Source: Lyngbya sp. PCC 8106 (GTDB lineage: Bacteria; Cyanobacteriota; Cyanobacteriia; Cyanobacteriales; Microcoleaceae). From it: a DNA stretch of 64,000 nt. The notes beneath the pieces were generated by a model. That model was not told the origin of the DNA. It made no database searches and saw only the letters and a list, made by a program, of their open reading frames with translations. The stretch lies in contig NZ_AAVU01000038.1 in the NCBI RefSeq assembly GCF_000169095.1, forward strand, positions 11,180 through 75,179, in the 5' to 3' direction. Every line of letters starts with the position of its first letter. The first letter of the stretch is position 1. Below are positions 53,612-62,727 of the stretch, one piece after another. Position numbers and translations under genes: made by a program.

Positions 53612-53714
53612 GGATTTATACTCCTTTAAGGTTAATTGGTTTTAAGACTTAACGAACAAATAATTAAAATGTCTGACTGGATTTTACTCTGTTCTGAACT
53701 TTCGTTAATCTATC

Positions 53715-53975
53715 TCAAGCTAGATGCTTTTGGAGAACAGATCGAGGCGCTTTCCGCACTTTACAACGAATGGTTTCATAACCCAGGTTTGTACAGGCTT
53801 CAAAGCGATGACATCCCGAAAATCCGTAGTATTGGCCGTCTACTTCTAAGACTTCAATGGGTTCTTGTAAGCCGATTTCTTGAATAGATTCCATTAACGC
53901 TTTGACTTTGGCTGGATCGGTAGCCCGAGGGAGTGGACGCCGAATCTGCTTCAGGGGAACCTCCTGAACTTCCAT
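53715..53975 (-). CDS. srx: Sulfiredoxin
   Basis: The 86-residue protein has the sulfiredoxin/ParB-like fold: IRRPLPRATDPAKVKALMESIQ, GLQEPIEVLEVDGQYYGFSGCHRFEA with the active-site Cys in F(S/G)GCHR, and GYETIRCKVRKAP. It repairs over-oxidised peroxiredoxin using ATP. 103 bases upstream of dps on the same strand, possibly cotranscribed. Confidence 0.92.
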   Translation of the reverse strand: MEVQEVPLKQIRRPLPRATDPAKVKALMESIQEIGLQEPIEVLEVDGQYYGFSGCHRFEACTNLGYETIRCKVRKAPRSVLQKHLA

Positions 53976-54332
53976 TTAGATAGTTTCTCCTTGATTGTTG
54001 TTCTTTTGAAATCATACTCATAATGACTTCGTTTTATTGTCTATTGTTAACAAACGCTGACATTTTCCTTGTCCGCAAGCCAGAGGACTCGATCTGATCT
54101 GCCCTTTACCTTCGTTGAAGTTGGCTGTGAAAAACACTCACGATATATTACTTACAATCCTCATCCGTAGTCGGGGACTTGTATGGTGAGATATCGGATC
54201 TTTCCGGATGGATGTTGAACAAAGTGTAGTATCCCTTGTTCTCTGACACGGGGAACTCACTAAAAATTGAATTGAGTCAGAGATTTACCCGTCTTACGGA
54301 CAACCAATCAACAATCAAAGACATTCGACTCT

Positions 54333-55187
54333 ATGACAACGGATAAAAAAGCGCGAAAAATTGCAGTTTTTGACAGTGGAGTGGGAGGGTTAACCGTTTT
54401 AAGAGAGTTATACCAACAACTCCCAAATGAATCGATCCTTTATTTTGGCGATACAGCCCGATTACCCTACGGTACTCGCTCCCAAAGCGAAATTTTACAG
54501 TTTGTCCGTGAAATTATTATCTGGGCAATCGATCAAGATGTAAAAATGATCGTCATGGCCTGTAACACCAGTTCAGCCCTCGCCCTCGAAACGGTACAAT
54601 CAGAGTTTAATGTGCCGATTTTGGGAGTGATTTTACCGGGAGCTAAAGCCGCTGTCCAAAAGGGTCGGCGTATTGGAGTGATTGCGACTCCCGCAACCGT
54701 GACAAGTAATGCCTATCGTCAAGCCATTCAGGAAATGGATGCTACTGTTCAAGTCTGGCAGGTGAGTTGTCCAGAGTTTGTCCCGTTAATTGAACAAAAT
54801 CGCATTCACGATCCTTATACCTATCAAGTTGCTCAGGAGTATCTCGCCCCTTTACTCGATCAACGCATTGATACTTTGATTTATGGGTGTACCCACTATC
54901 CTCACTTGGCGCCTGTGTTGCGATCGCTACTTCCCCCAAGTGTTCAGTTAGTTGATCCGGCTGTGCATTTAGTCAAAGCTATTACTCAAGAGTTAGAACT
55001 GTTGGGACTGCAAAACCCCAATCTCCCTCGACCTACTCGTTTTTGTGTTAGTGGTTGTCCCCAACAATTTGCCAGTGTATCGGTGCAGTGGTTGGGCTAT
55101 ACTCCGGTTGTAGAACCGACAGTCCTACCTGTGATTGAGACTTCAGAAACGGCTAATCTTTCACTGGGAGAGGGTAGAAGGGGTTAA
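54333..55187 (+). CDS. murI: Glutamate racemase
   Basis: A 284-residue enzyme making D-glutamate for peptidoglycan. IAVFDSGVGGLTVLREL, YFGDTARLPYGTRS, VMACNTSSALAL (first catalytic Cys) and DTLIYGCTHYPHL (second catalytic Cys) are all intact. In many cyanobacteria murI sits next to sds; here the degraded PLD-like gene lies between them. A terminator follows. Confidence 0.96.
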   Translation: MTTDKKARKIAVFDSGVGGLTVLRELYQQLPNESILYFGDTARLPYGTRSQSEILQFVREIIIWAIDQDVKMIVMACNTSSALALETVQSEFNVPILGVILPGAKAAVQKGRRIGVIATPATVTSNAYRQAIQEMDATVQVWQVSCPEFVPLIEQNRIHDPYTYQVAQEYLAPLLDQRIDTLIYGCTHYPHLAPVLRSLLPPSVQLVDPAVHLVKAITQELELLGLQNPNLPRPTRFCVSGCPQQFASVSVQWLGYTPVVEPTVLPVIETSETANLSLGEGRRG

Positions 55188-55679
55188 AGTATTCTCTATC
55201 TAAGGCTTTCAGATGACGGGTCTAATTGCCAGACCCGTTTTAGATTTTATCTAACTTTTTAGCCTTGTTCTCTTGGCGATCGCGAAGTGTTAAGGATCGG
55301 TAGTTTTTGATCGGTTTGAGGTTGTACCAAATTTCTTACTAATTTTTCCTTCTCCAAATTCCTCTTTTATTTCCCCGTTGATTTTCTCAGATTAATATTT
55401 TTTCATAAAAAAACTGATTATTTATTCAACCGTTAAATCAAAACTTTAGCCTGTCACCGCTTGGGATAATATCTCAGTATTTATACTAAAAATCATTTTT
55501 TTTTGCTGATAATTTTTTTAAAATTCCGTATTTCCCACATTGATATCTAAGATTTTTTAGCATAATATTGAATCTAGAGGCTTCAAACTTCTACCAAGCG
55601 ACTCAAGTGTAAAATAGAATGATATAAATAATTTTTTCAGGCTAAATTATCAAAGCTTGACGATGCAAAGGCTTAATAT
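55188..55679. other. Intergenic region
   Basis: About 490 bases. It starts with the murI terminator; the rest is AT-rich with no supported gene. Confidence 0.6.
55216..55247 (+). terminator. Rho-independent terminator of murI
   Basis: ACGGGTCT and AGACCCGT (8 bp, loop AATTGCC) followed by TTTAGATTTT. Confidence 0.8.
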
Positions 55680-57310
55680 ATGGTTTATACAATCAGTAAA
55701 TTCATGGGTTCTCTAATTTTTTCAAACCACAAGTCAACAAATTTAATAGATTTATTACTTCAGGGAAATTTCCATGAAAACAGACCGTTAACTTTAACGT
55801 TAGTAAGTTGCTATTTTTCCTCTGAAGCCGCAAACGAAATAATTATTCGTTTAGTCAAAAAGCTGAAAGGTGAAGGATTGCAATTAGAGAAAATTCAATT
55901 TTACATTGATCGAGGAATCGCTCTAGAAATAGGCAAAAAAAAGTTACTTGATTTTTTTGAACAACTCAAGTCAAAATATCCAAACTTAAGAGTTGAGTTT
56001 AATCTTATCAATCAAGAATCAATGTTTCATTGTAAGGCTTATTGCTTGTCTCATAACAATGAAAAAGGTAGTTTAGTTGTCGGTTATGCTAATTTAACTA
56101 AAGCCGCATTGACTGACCCTCAGGGAAATATAGAACTACTATTAGCGACTCAAGAAACAAAATCAATTGTCTGTTTCTTTGAAGATTTAAAAACACTCGA
56201 TCATATTCCTTTATCGGAAATCGAAAAGTTTGATCAAGATGATTATTACTGGAAATTTGCTCTGCTAAAAGAAGGGAAGTTTGTAAAAGATGTTGATTTA
56301 AAATAAGTGAATTGTTGACTTACAAGCATGAATTAAACTCCCAAGCAAAAGATGATATTATAGCCGACCAAAATTTCAAAAAAAGATATCCTGATGCCAA
56401 CAAAAAATTAAAGAATATAAATAAAAATTATTTTGATGATTTTTTTGACCCCCAACAATACTTTAAAAAATACAATGAATATTATTACATCAGATGGGGT
56501 AATTATGGAATTTATACGGATTTTGGATTTTGGATACCTAAACAGTTATTAGGTTATTTATTTGACGAAGATAAACTAACTAAATGTAAAAATGACCTCG
56601 AAAACGAATTTAAAACTCATCATAATAAAGCCTTAGAACAAATCAAATCTGACTGCGAAGACCTTTTTGTATAAAAATACTGGATTGACAACATTTTAGC
56701 ATTTCAAACAGAAAACTATAGAAATAAAATAAAAAGTGCGTTGAAAAATTTGGGCAAAAAACCATCTACAGAGCAACAAGAAAAAGAAAGAGAAAGAGTG
56801 CATTTTGAAACAATGAGCAACTCTGAGGAAGAAACCAAAGTCAAACAGAAGATTGATGAATATTGCCAACAAAAGCTTGACAACATGAAAAATAATTTGC
56901 TTTCCGAAAACAATTTAAAGTCTTTACTTTTTCGATACAAATTAAATGAATTAATTCTAAGTTTTCACGATAACTATAATCGTAAAAAGAACAATACAAT
57001 CTACGATATTATCGATAACGATATCAAGAAAAAATTGGTTCAAGAGCCAGAAACATTTGAAAGATTGAAGTCTAAAATCAAGCGTATTGTTAGCTTACAG
57101 AACGACAACCCCGATTTAAGCCAAGATTATGAAAAAGTTACTAGAGAAATTATAAAGGAGTGTTTTGAAACAAAAGGGTACTTAATTCAAAAGTGCTTAT
57201 TAATTGCGATCGTAACAAGAGGCTTGGGCTATATAAGATGGCTAAAAACAGAAGATTTTATGCGGGAGAGAAGCAAGAAAAGGAAAATTAAGAGTCCTCA
57301 AATAGAATAA
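55680..57310 (+). pseudogene. PLD-like (HKD) protein with a frameshift and an internal stop
   Basis: Three open pieces form one gene of about 543 codons. Piece 1 (55680-56306) has a phospholipase D-type motif: MFHCKAYCLS then GSLVVGYANLTKAAL. It ends in TTTAAAATAA; a -1 shift there continues as KISELLTYKHELNSQAKDD into 56312-56671. That frame meets TAA at 56672 but continues in the same frame to 57310 (KYWIDNILAFQTENYRNKIK ... GLGYIRWLKTEDFM). The gene lies between murI and sds, with lower GC than both, so it was probably acquired and is now decaying. Related proteins occur as PLD-like nucleases in defence islands. Confidence 0.65.
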
Positions 57311-57461
57311 TCCCACCCCCGACGGAAGTGGGACAATCTCCAACCTAACTGAAATACGACAACATGGGCTTAAAGGTTTCCCTTGACTCCGGATTCTGAT
57401 TGTGCTACGATTCTGAAGCTTAATCTCCGGTATGCTCAAGTTATCGATCATTCATGGTTTG

Positions 57462-57581
57462 CTAAGATCTAGATCTATAAATCTTAGCTGTACGCTTGGC
57501 AATCATCAACAATAAATAAACAGTTAAAACATAGCCAGTAGCCAAAACGGGAATCATCAGTGGAGCTTCTTGGTAAATCAT
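57462..57581 (-). CDS. Small membrane protein candidate (39 residues)
   Basis: ATG 57581 opens a frame MIYQEAPLMIPVLATGYVLT with VYLLLMIAKRTAKIY next, one membrane segment followed by a basic tail. It resembles small photosynthetic subunits in layout, but I cannot assign it to one. No clear ribosome site. Confidence 0.35.
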   Translation of the reverse strand: MIYQEAPLMIPVLATGYVLTVYLLLMIAKRTAKIYRSRS

Positions 57582-58330
57582 GGTGGGTACAACCAAACAG
57601 ATAATAGGGAGGAGCTATAGAAAGAGAGTTTAATACCAGCTACATCGGGCTAGCATACAGAGCTAAGGTCTAACTTAGATCACTCTACTCAAAGCACTAA
57701 CTGGAAACTTCTTGTTCCAGGAAACGTTGTCAGGACTTTACTCAAATTACAGACTTATAAACTGAAGGGTTAGATTGTACTTTGCAATCTAAAGCTCAGA
57801 AGTCGTCTACTTACATACGGGCCTAACCGGTTCACTCTGGTGAGCTTTGAACTATTTATCAATCTTGAGCAGAGATCCATTTACCTACGGATAGACTCTG
57901 CAACGACAGGTAACTAATACTCAGTCGTTAGACCAATAGCCCGGAATGTGTAGAATTGTTTAAACTCTTACCTACTAAAATAACATAAAACGCTCTATTG
58001 TGAGAGCCTCAAAGGGAATTTCCTTAATAATTTGATAGAATTTGACCGCCGGGTGAGAACTGACCGCAAAAATCAACGGGATATTTCTCAGTCACAGATT
58101 CTCGGGTAGTCCGCATTCAGGATTTAGGAAAGTCCAACCTGTCAGATTTCCCACACAGAAGAAAGTTCAGCACTATTGTCCGACTCGTCTTGTCCGGTAT
58201 TTACTTTCAGCCAATCAGGTCATATTTTCAGTTTCAGGGAAGTTTGACTTCACTATCCTAGAGGGTTAGCTTAAAATAAAACTATAATATGTAAAATTTT
58301 GTTAAACCCATTGCCTAATTTGGCTGATCC
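57582..58330. other. Intergenic region before sds
   Basis: About 750 bases. No frame or known RNA could be supported. The AT-rich stretch near 58270-58310 is probably the sds promoter. Confidence 0.5.
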
Positions 58331-59302
58331 ATGACCTCAAGCACTCTTTTATTTTCTCCGGTTGAAACAGATCTGCAACTGTTAACAGACAACCTCAAAC
58401 AGTTAGTGGGTGCTCGTCACCCCATTCTCTATGCAGCAGCAGAGCATCTTTTCAGTGTTCACGGGAAACGGGTGCGCCCTGCAATTGTTTTGCTCATTTC
58501 GCGAACCACGATGCCGAACCAGGAGATCACTCCCAAGCATCGACGACTCGCAGAAATTACCGAAATGATCCATACCGCGAGTTTGGTCCATGATGATGTC
58601 GTTGATGAGTCGGAACTGCGGAGAGGCTCGCCCACAGTCCATAGTTTATTTAACAACCGTATTGCTGTCTTAGCAGGAGACTTTCTATTTGCTCAATCTT
58701 CTTGGTATTTAGCGAACCTCGATAATTTGGAAGTCGTCAAACTGTTGTCTAAAGTGATTATGGATCTAGCTGAAGGCGAAATTCAGCAGGGACTCAATCG
58801 ATTTGACACCGGAATGTCGATTAATGCTTATCTTGAAAAAAGTTACTACAAAACCGCTTCTTTGGTGGCGAATAGTTCCAAAGCAGCAGGTTTATTGAGT
58901 GGCGTTTCAGCAGAGTTAGCCGAAGATTTGTATAGTTATGGCCAGAATCTTGGCTTGGCTTTTCAAATTGTCGATGATATTTTGGATTTCACCGGTTCAA
59001 CAGAAACCCTTGGAAAACCCGCAGCTTCTGATCTCAAAAGTGGGAATTTAACCGCTCCGACTTTGTTTACTCTCGAAGAAACACCATCCTTAGAAGCCTT
59101 AATTGAACGGGAGTTTGCTCAAGAAGGAGATTTAGAACAAGCAATCACTTTGATTAAAGAAAGTTCAGCCATTCAGCGATCGCGAGAGCTTGCAGCCCAT
59201 CATGCTAAACTGGCTGTCGAACATATTTCTAAATTTCCCGATTGTGATTCTCGAAAAGCTCTAATTGAATTAAGCGATTATGTTTTGAGTCGATTGTATT
59301 AG
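58331..59302 (+). CDS. sds: Solanesyl (polyprenyl) diphosphate synthase
   Basis: A 323-residue all-trans prenyl transferase supplying the side chain of plastoquinone. Both aspartate-rich motifs are present: first LVHDDVVDESELRRG, second FQIVDDILDF, plus GKRVRPAIVLL at the substrate pocket. Length and the SPTVHSLFNNRIAVLAGDFLFAQ region fit the cyanobacterial Sds group. Confidence 0.95.
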   Translation: MTSSTLLFSPVETDLQLLTDNLKQLVGARHPILYAAAEHLFSVHGKRVRPAIVLLISRTTMPNQEITPKHRRLAEITEMIHTASLVHDDVVDESELRRGSPTVHSLFNNRIAVLAGDFLFAQSSWYLANLDNLEVVKLLSKVIMDLAEGEIQQGLNRFDTGMSINAYLEKSYYKTASLVANSSKAAGLLSGVSAELAEDLYSYGQNLGLAFQIVDDILDFTGSTETLGKPAASDLKSGNLTAPTLFTLEETPSLEALIEREFAQEGDLEQAITLIKESSAIQRSRELAAHHAKLAVEHISKFPDCDSRKALIELSDYVLSRLY

Positions 59303-59873
59303 AAAACAGTCACTCTCTCAGCAATGATAACTGATTTGGAGCATCCACTCTTGTTTATATAGCAATACCGTTCAGTTCAGGATTTCTTGCCAGATTTGTG
59401 ACGTGTAGAAGCCCCCCTCCTCACGTTATTGATCTGATCAATTTTAGTCTAATCTGAACAGTATTGAGATTAAAGTAGTCAGTCTGTAAAGTTGGCATTG
59501 TTGATGTATTGGACAGGATTAGAGGCAGAATAAGGCAAAAAAAGCGGTTTGAATTGTTTCAAGAAAATCTGTGAGAAGTGGTATTGAGCTGTAGGTTGGA
59601 CTCAAGGCTAGCACAACTCAACTCAATGCTTTATGTATTGGGTTTCCTTCCTCAACCTAACCTACAGTATTGATTTGAGCAATCAATCTTGGTCAAAGCG
59701 ATCGCTCTAAAAGACGATTCCTATCAGTTTCTCTGCTCTAAAGGTGCATATAATTTATTGTTGACAAAAAAATTAATATATGATACTTAAAGTATAATTG
59801 AGGGGATTTAAAGAGGAGTTAATATCTTTGATCAGATCCCTAAAAATTCCTTGACTCTATAGGATTAAAAATA
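59303..59873. other. Intergenic region
   Basis: About 570 bases with no supported gene or RNA. An AT-rich stretch at 59750-59800 is a likely promoter for the SET-domain gene. Confidence 0.5.
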
Positions 59874-60359
59874 ATGCACACAACGGAAAAAAACATTAAC
59901 AAACATAAAGTCTCACCTTTTGCTGAGATCGGAGAATGTCAAACCACTGGTAACAAATCTCTATATGCTACCGTTGAATTCAAGCCTGGACAAGTTATAA
60001 GTAATTTTAGCCATAAACAAATACTTGATCGCCCCAATTATTTAACAGTCCAAATTAGCGATCACCAACATATTATGCTCGACCCCGAATTTTTGCAATA
60101 CATCAATCATAGTTGCAATCCTAATGTTTTCTTCGATACTCAAAAGAGAGTGGTAATTGCCTTACAAAACATAGAAATAGGAGAAGAATTCACATTCTTT
60201 TATCCATCTACAGAATGGTCTATGGATCGAGGTTTTGATTGTATTTGTCAAAGCGAAAATTGTTTGGGATACATTCAAGGAGCATCCCATTTACCCCTAA
60301 ATGTATTGGCAAAATATAAACTCTCCGATTATATCCAAAGTAAGTTAAAAGTTGAGTAA
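59874..60359 (+). CDS. SET-domain protein (lysine methyltransferase-like)
   Basis: A 161-residue minimal SET protein. N-terminal part GNKSLYATVEFKPGQVISNF, the pseudoknot motif YINHSCNPNVFF (NHSCxPN), EIGEEFTFFYPSTEW and a post-SET-like FDCICQSENCLG with three Cys. These form a S-adenosylmethionine-binding site and a zinc cluster. Such proteins methylate protein lysines in eukaryotes; in bacteria the substrates are mostly unknown. Single gene with its own terminator. Confidence 0.88.
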   Translation: MHTTEKNINKHKVSPFAEIGECQTTGNKSLYATVEFKPGQVISNFSHKQILDRPNYLTVQISDHQHIMLDPEFLQYINHSCNPNVFFDTQKRVVIALQNIEIGEEFTFFYPSTEWSMDRGFDCICQSENCLGYIQGASHLPLNVLAKYKLSDYIQSKLKVE

Positions 60360-60408
60360 AAAAATACTACAAGTTTCCTAAATAAAAAAACCTCGAATGT
60401 TTTTGGAG

Positions 60409-60440
60409 ATACTGTTAATAACTTTAACAGTATTTTCTTG
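60409..60440 (+). terminator. Rho-independent terminator of the SET-domain gene
   Basis: ATACTGTTAA and TTAACAGTAT form a perfect 10-bp stem with loop TAACT, followed by TTTCTTG. Confidence 0.8.
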
Positions 60441-60470
60441 ATCAATATTATTAAATAGCTACAAAATCAA

Positions 60471-60653
60471 ATGGCTACTAAAAATTTACAACTAAATCAG
60501 CTAACAGGAGAGAAAACCTATACCGAAATCGTGTTTAAGAAAGTGTGGGGGAGGGTTGAAGCTTATCGAAAAACCCATCCCCAACAGAAAATTTTTATGA
60601 TGGCTTTTGGCAATACCACTCAGCCTTTACCTCCTACAAGGGAAGACCATTAA
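60471..60653 (+). pseudogene. Fragment of an aminotransferase (LL-diaminopimelate aminotransferase-like N-terminus)
   Basis: 60 codons (LQLNQLTGEKTYTEIVFKKVWGRVEAYRKTHPQQKI then FMMAFGNTTQPLPP) resemble the N-terminal end of class I aminotransferases of the DapL type, where I..GxGDxT.PLP is usual. The frame stops after PPTREDH, while a full enzyme has about 400 residues. Only a remnant is present. The following open frame 60749-60940 may be unrelated debris. Confidence 0.45.
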
Positions 60654-60899
60654 AGTATATCGTTGACCGAAAGCGAGGCTATTAAGTCTTAATTATTTTT
60701 TTGTTCTGTGTGGTAGATGTCCAATAAAAGAATAATAGACAATGCTAATTGAGAAGAGACAAGTTTGGCAGCGATCGCCATTTTTACCGGAGATGTCAGT
60801 CGTTAGCTTTTCAAGATTACTATTCTATGAATTTGGCAAAATCAACTCTTAGCAATCAGTTCCTAACCACTGACACCTCATCTGTAGAGGTCTTAAATA

Positions 60900-61382
60900 T
60901 TAAGCCAGATTTGGAGGAATATTTCGAGATTGAACCGTAGCTCGATATCGCTCCAAATAGACGCGAATTAAATCCTGAACCTCAGTCCGTTTCACCTCAG
61001 TTCCTTTATCCAAATTGCCCGGAATTTCAAAGAAAATAATACTTTCAAGGGGTTGAAGGGCAACCATTTGAAATAAAATATGCGTGACTGCGATCGGAGT
61101 CGCAACTACATCCGTCACTCCCGGAACAAGGGAACGATTAGAAGCATCTTCAGGAGTAGGATAAGCATAAATAACCTGCTTGTGTACATCAGGCTGATCC
61201 AAATGACTCAACGTCGTCAAGACCCAACTTTTATCCGTCGCTTGCAAGATATAATAGCGATGATGCTTCAATTGTTGGGCGAGAGTTTTCAAAGCCGGGG
61301 CGATCGCTTCTATAACCCCAGGAGTCGTACCATCTTGAGGTGCATTATCAATTAAGACTTGAATTTGTTGATCTAAATCCAT
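60900..61382 (-). CDS. Conserved hypothetical cyanobacterial protein
   Basis: A 160-residue soluble protein with no domain I can name. The sequence has a regular alpha/beta pattern (LDQQIQVLIDNAPQDGTTPGVIEAIAPALKTLAQQLKH; YYILQATDKSWVLTTLSH; IIFFEIPGNLDKGTEVKRTEVQDLIRVYLERY). It lies divergent to hetZ. Confidence 0.7.
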   Translation of the reverse strand: MDLDQQIQVLIDNAPQDGTTPGVIEAIAPALKTLAQQLKHHRYYILQATDKSWVLTTLSHLDQPDVHKQVIYAYPTPEDASNRSLVPGVTDVVATPIAVTHILFQMVALQPLESIIFFEIPGNLDKGTEVKRTEVQDLIRVYLERYRATVQSRNIPPNLA

Positions 61383-61533
61383 CGTTTCCAGTAAAAAATC
61401 AAAGGTTAGCGGGGAACAAATCGGTCAACTAAGTATCAGGTTAATGGTAACAAGCAACCCTAAAAATATTATTACCCATCCCAGTTAACAGCTTAGGAGT
61501 CTCCGGAAATCCCTTGGCTTCCCTCGAAAGGGT

Positions 61534-62727
61534 GTGTTAGGGCCACTGTTATTAAGTATTCAAAATATGGGGGAAATCTGCCAGAGCGAGACTATCTATC
61601 AACGGCTGTTTAGTGAACTGAACCAGTCCACCCGTGCCTCTGAGCAGAATTGCCGGGATGTTGCTCAACGTTTAACCGAAGAAGCCATTCGGATTTGTAC
61701 CGAAAGCAGACGAATTCAGGCTTCAGGTGAGGTTGAAACTTGGGCAATGACATTAGCTCAACATCGCCTTCAGCAATGTCTGCATTATTACAGGCTAGGG
61801 TCAAGACAGGCTCCTGTCGAATTACACAGCACCTTAAGTGCAATTGTCTACCGCTATATTACACCTCCCCAAGTCCAATCAAGTTATCAAGCGAGACTGG
61901 AATTAATCAGGGATTTCTTGCAGAGCTTCTACGTTGAAACCCTAAGTGCTTTTCGCAAAGAGGCTCAACTCCCTGCAACCTATCGTCCTCAAACGATACT
62001 AGAATTAGCGGAATATTTAGCATTTACAGAACGCTATGGGAAAAGACGGATTCCGTTATCTCGGGGTCGTAGTCAGCAACTGGTGATTTTACGCGCCCAA
62101 ACCTTTTCTCAACAGCAGCCGAAAGAAGCGTTTGTGGATTTGGATCAAGCCGCCGAAGGATCATCTCAAGACTCGGATCAAACTTGGAATGATTCAGCGA
62201 TGCAACAAGTACGAAATGCCATGGCCGCAGAATCGAGCGAGCCAGAATTAGACTCTTTACGTCAAACCGTCGTTGAAGAACTCATCGCCTACTTAGAGGA
62301 ACACAACCAACAAGATTGTGCTGATTATTTTGCCTTACGTTTGCAAGATTTACCCACTCGGGAAATCGAAGAAATCTTAGGGCTAACCCCTCGTCAGCGA
62401 GACTACTTACAGCAACGATTCAAATATCATCTGCTGCGGTTCGCCTTCGGACATCGCTGGGAACTGGTGCATCAGTGGCTTGAAGCTGATTTAGAAAAAG
62501 ATTTGGGACTCACCCCTCGGCAATGGCAACTTTTTCAAGAACAACTCAGCCGCGAGCAAGCACATCTGTTAAGGTTAAAACAAGAGGGTTTATCAGAACA
62601 AGAAATCTCCCAAACCCTTAACTGCAAGGTCACTCAAGTTCAAAAACGGTGGTTTAAAGTATTAGAGTTGTCTTGGGAGATCAGAAATCATTCAGTATCC
62701 GGAGCAGGGGCATCTAGCGATGAATAA
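61534..62727 (+). CDS. hetZ: HetZ-related protein
   Basis: A 397-residue protein (386 if the ATG at 61567 is used). Strong HetZ character: FSELNQSTRASEQNCRDVAQRL, TLAQHRLQQCLHYYRLGSR, LSAIVYRYITPPQVQSSYQ, LELAEYLAFTERYGKRRIPL, and ADYFALRLQDLPTREIEEILGLTPRQRDYLQQRFKYHLLRFA, which looks like a sigma-region-4-type helix-turn-helix. HetZ controls heterocyst differentiation in Anabaena, but orthologues occur in non-heterocystous filamentous species. The next gene overlaps by 8 bases and encodes PatU. Confidence 0.88.
   Translation: MLGPLLLSIQNMGEICQSETIYQRLFSELNQSTRASEQNCRDVAQRLTEEAIRICTESRRIQASGEVETWAMTLAQHRLQQCLHYYRLGSRQAPVELHSTLSAIVYRYITPPQVQSSYQARLELIRDFLQSFYVETLSAFRKEAQLPATYRPQTILELAEYLAFTERYGKRRIPLSRGRSQQLVILRAQTFSQQQPKEAFVDLDQAAEGSSQDSDQTWNDSAMQQVRNAMAAESSEPELDSLRQTVVEELIAYLEEHNQQDCADYFALRLQDLPTREIEEILGLTPRQRDYLQQRFKYHLLRFAFGHRWELVHQWLEADLEKDLGLTPRQWQLFQEQLSREQAHLLRLKQEGLSEQEISQTLNCKVTQVQKRWFKVLELSWEIRNHSVSGAGASSDE

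Noticed and set aside
60749..60940. 63-codon frame after the aminotransferase fragment
   Set aside because: It overlaps the end of the gene at 60900-61382 and has no recognised family; may be debris.
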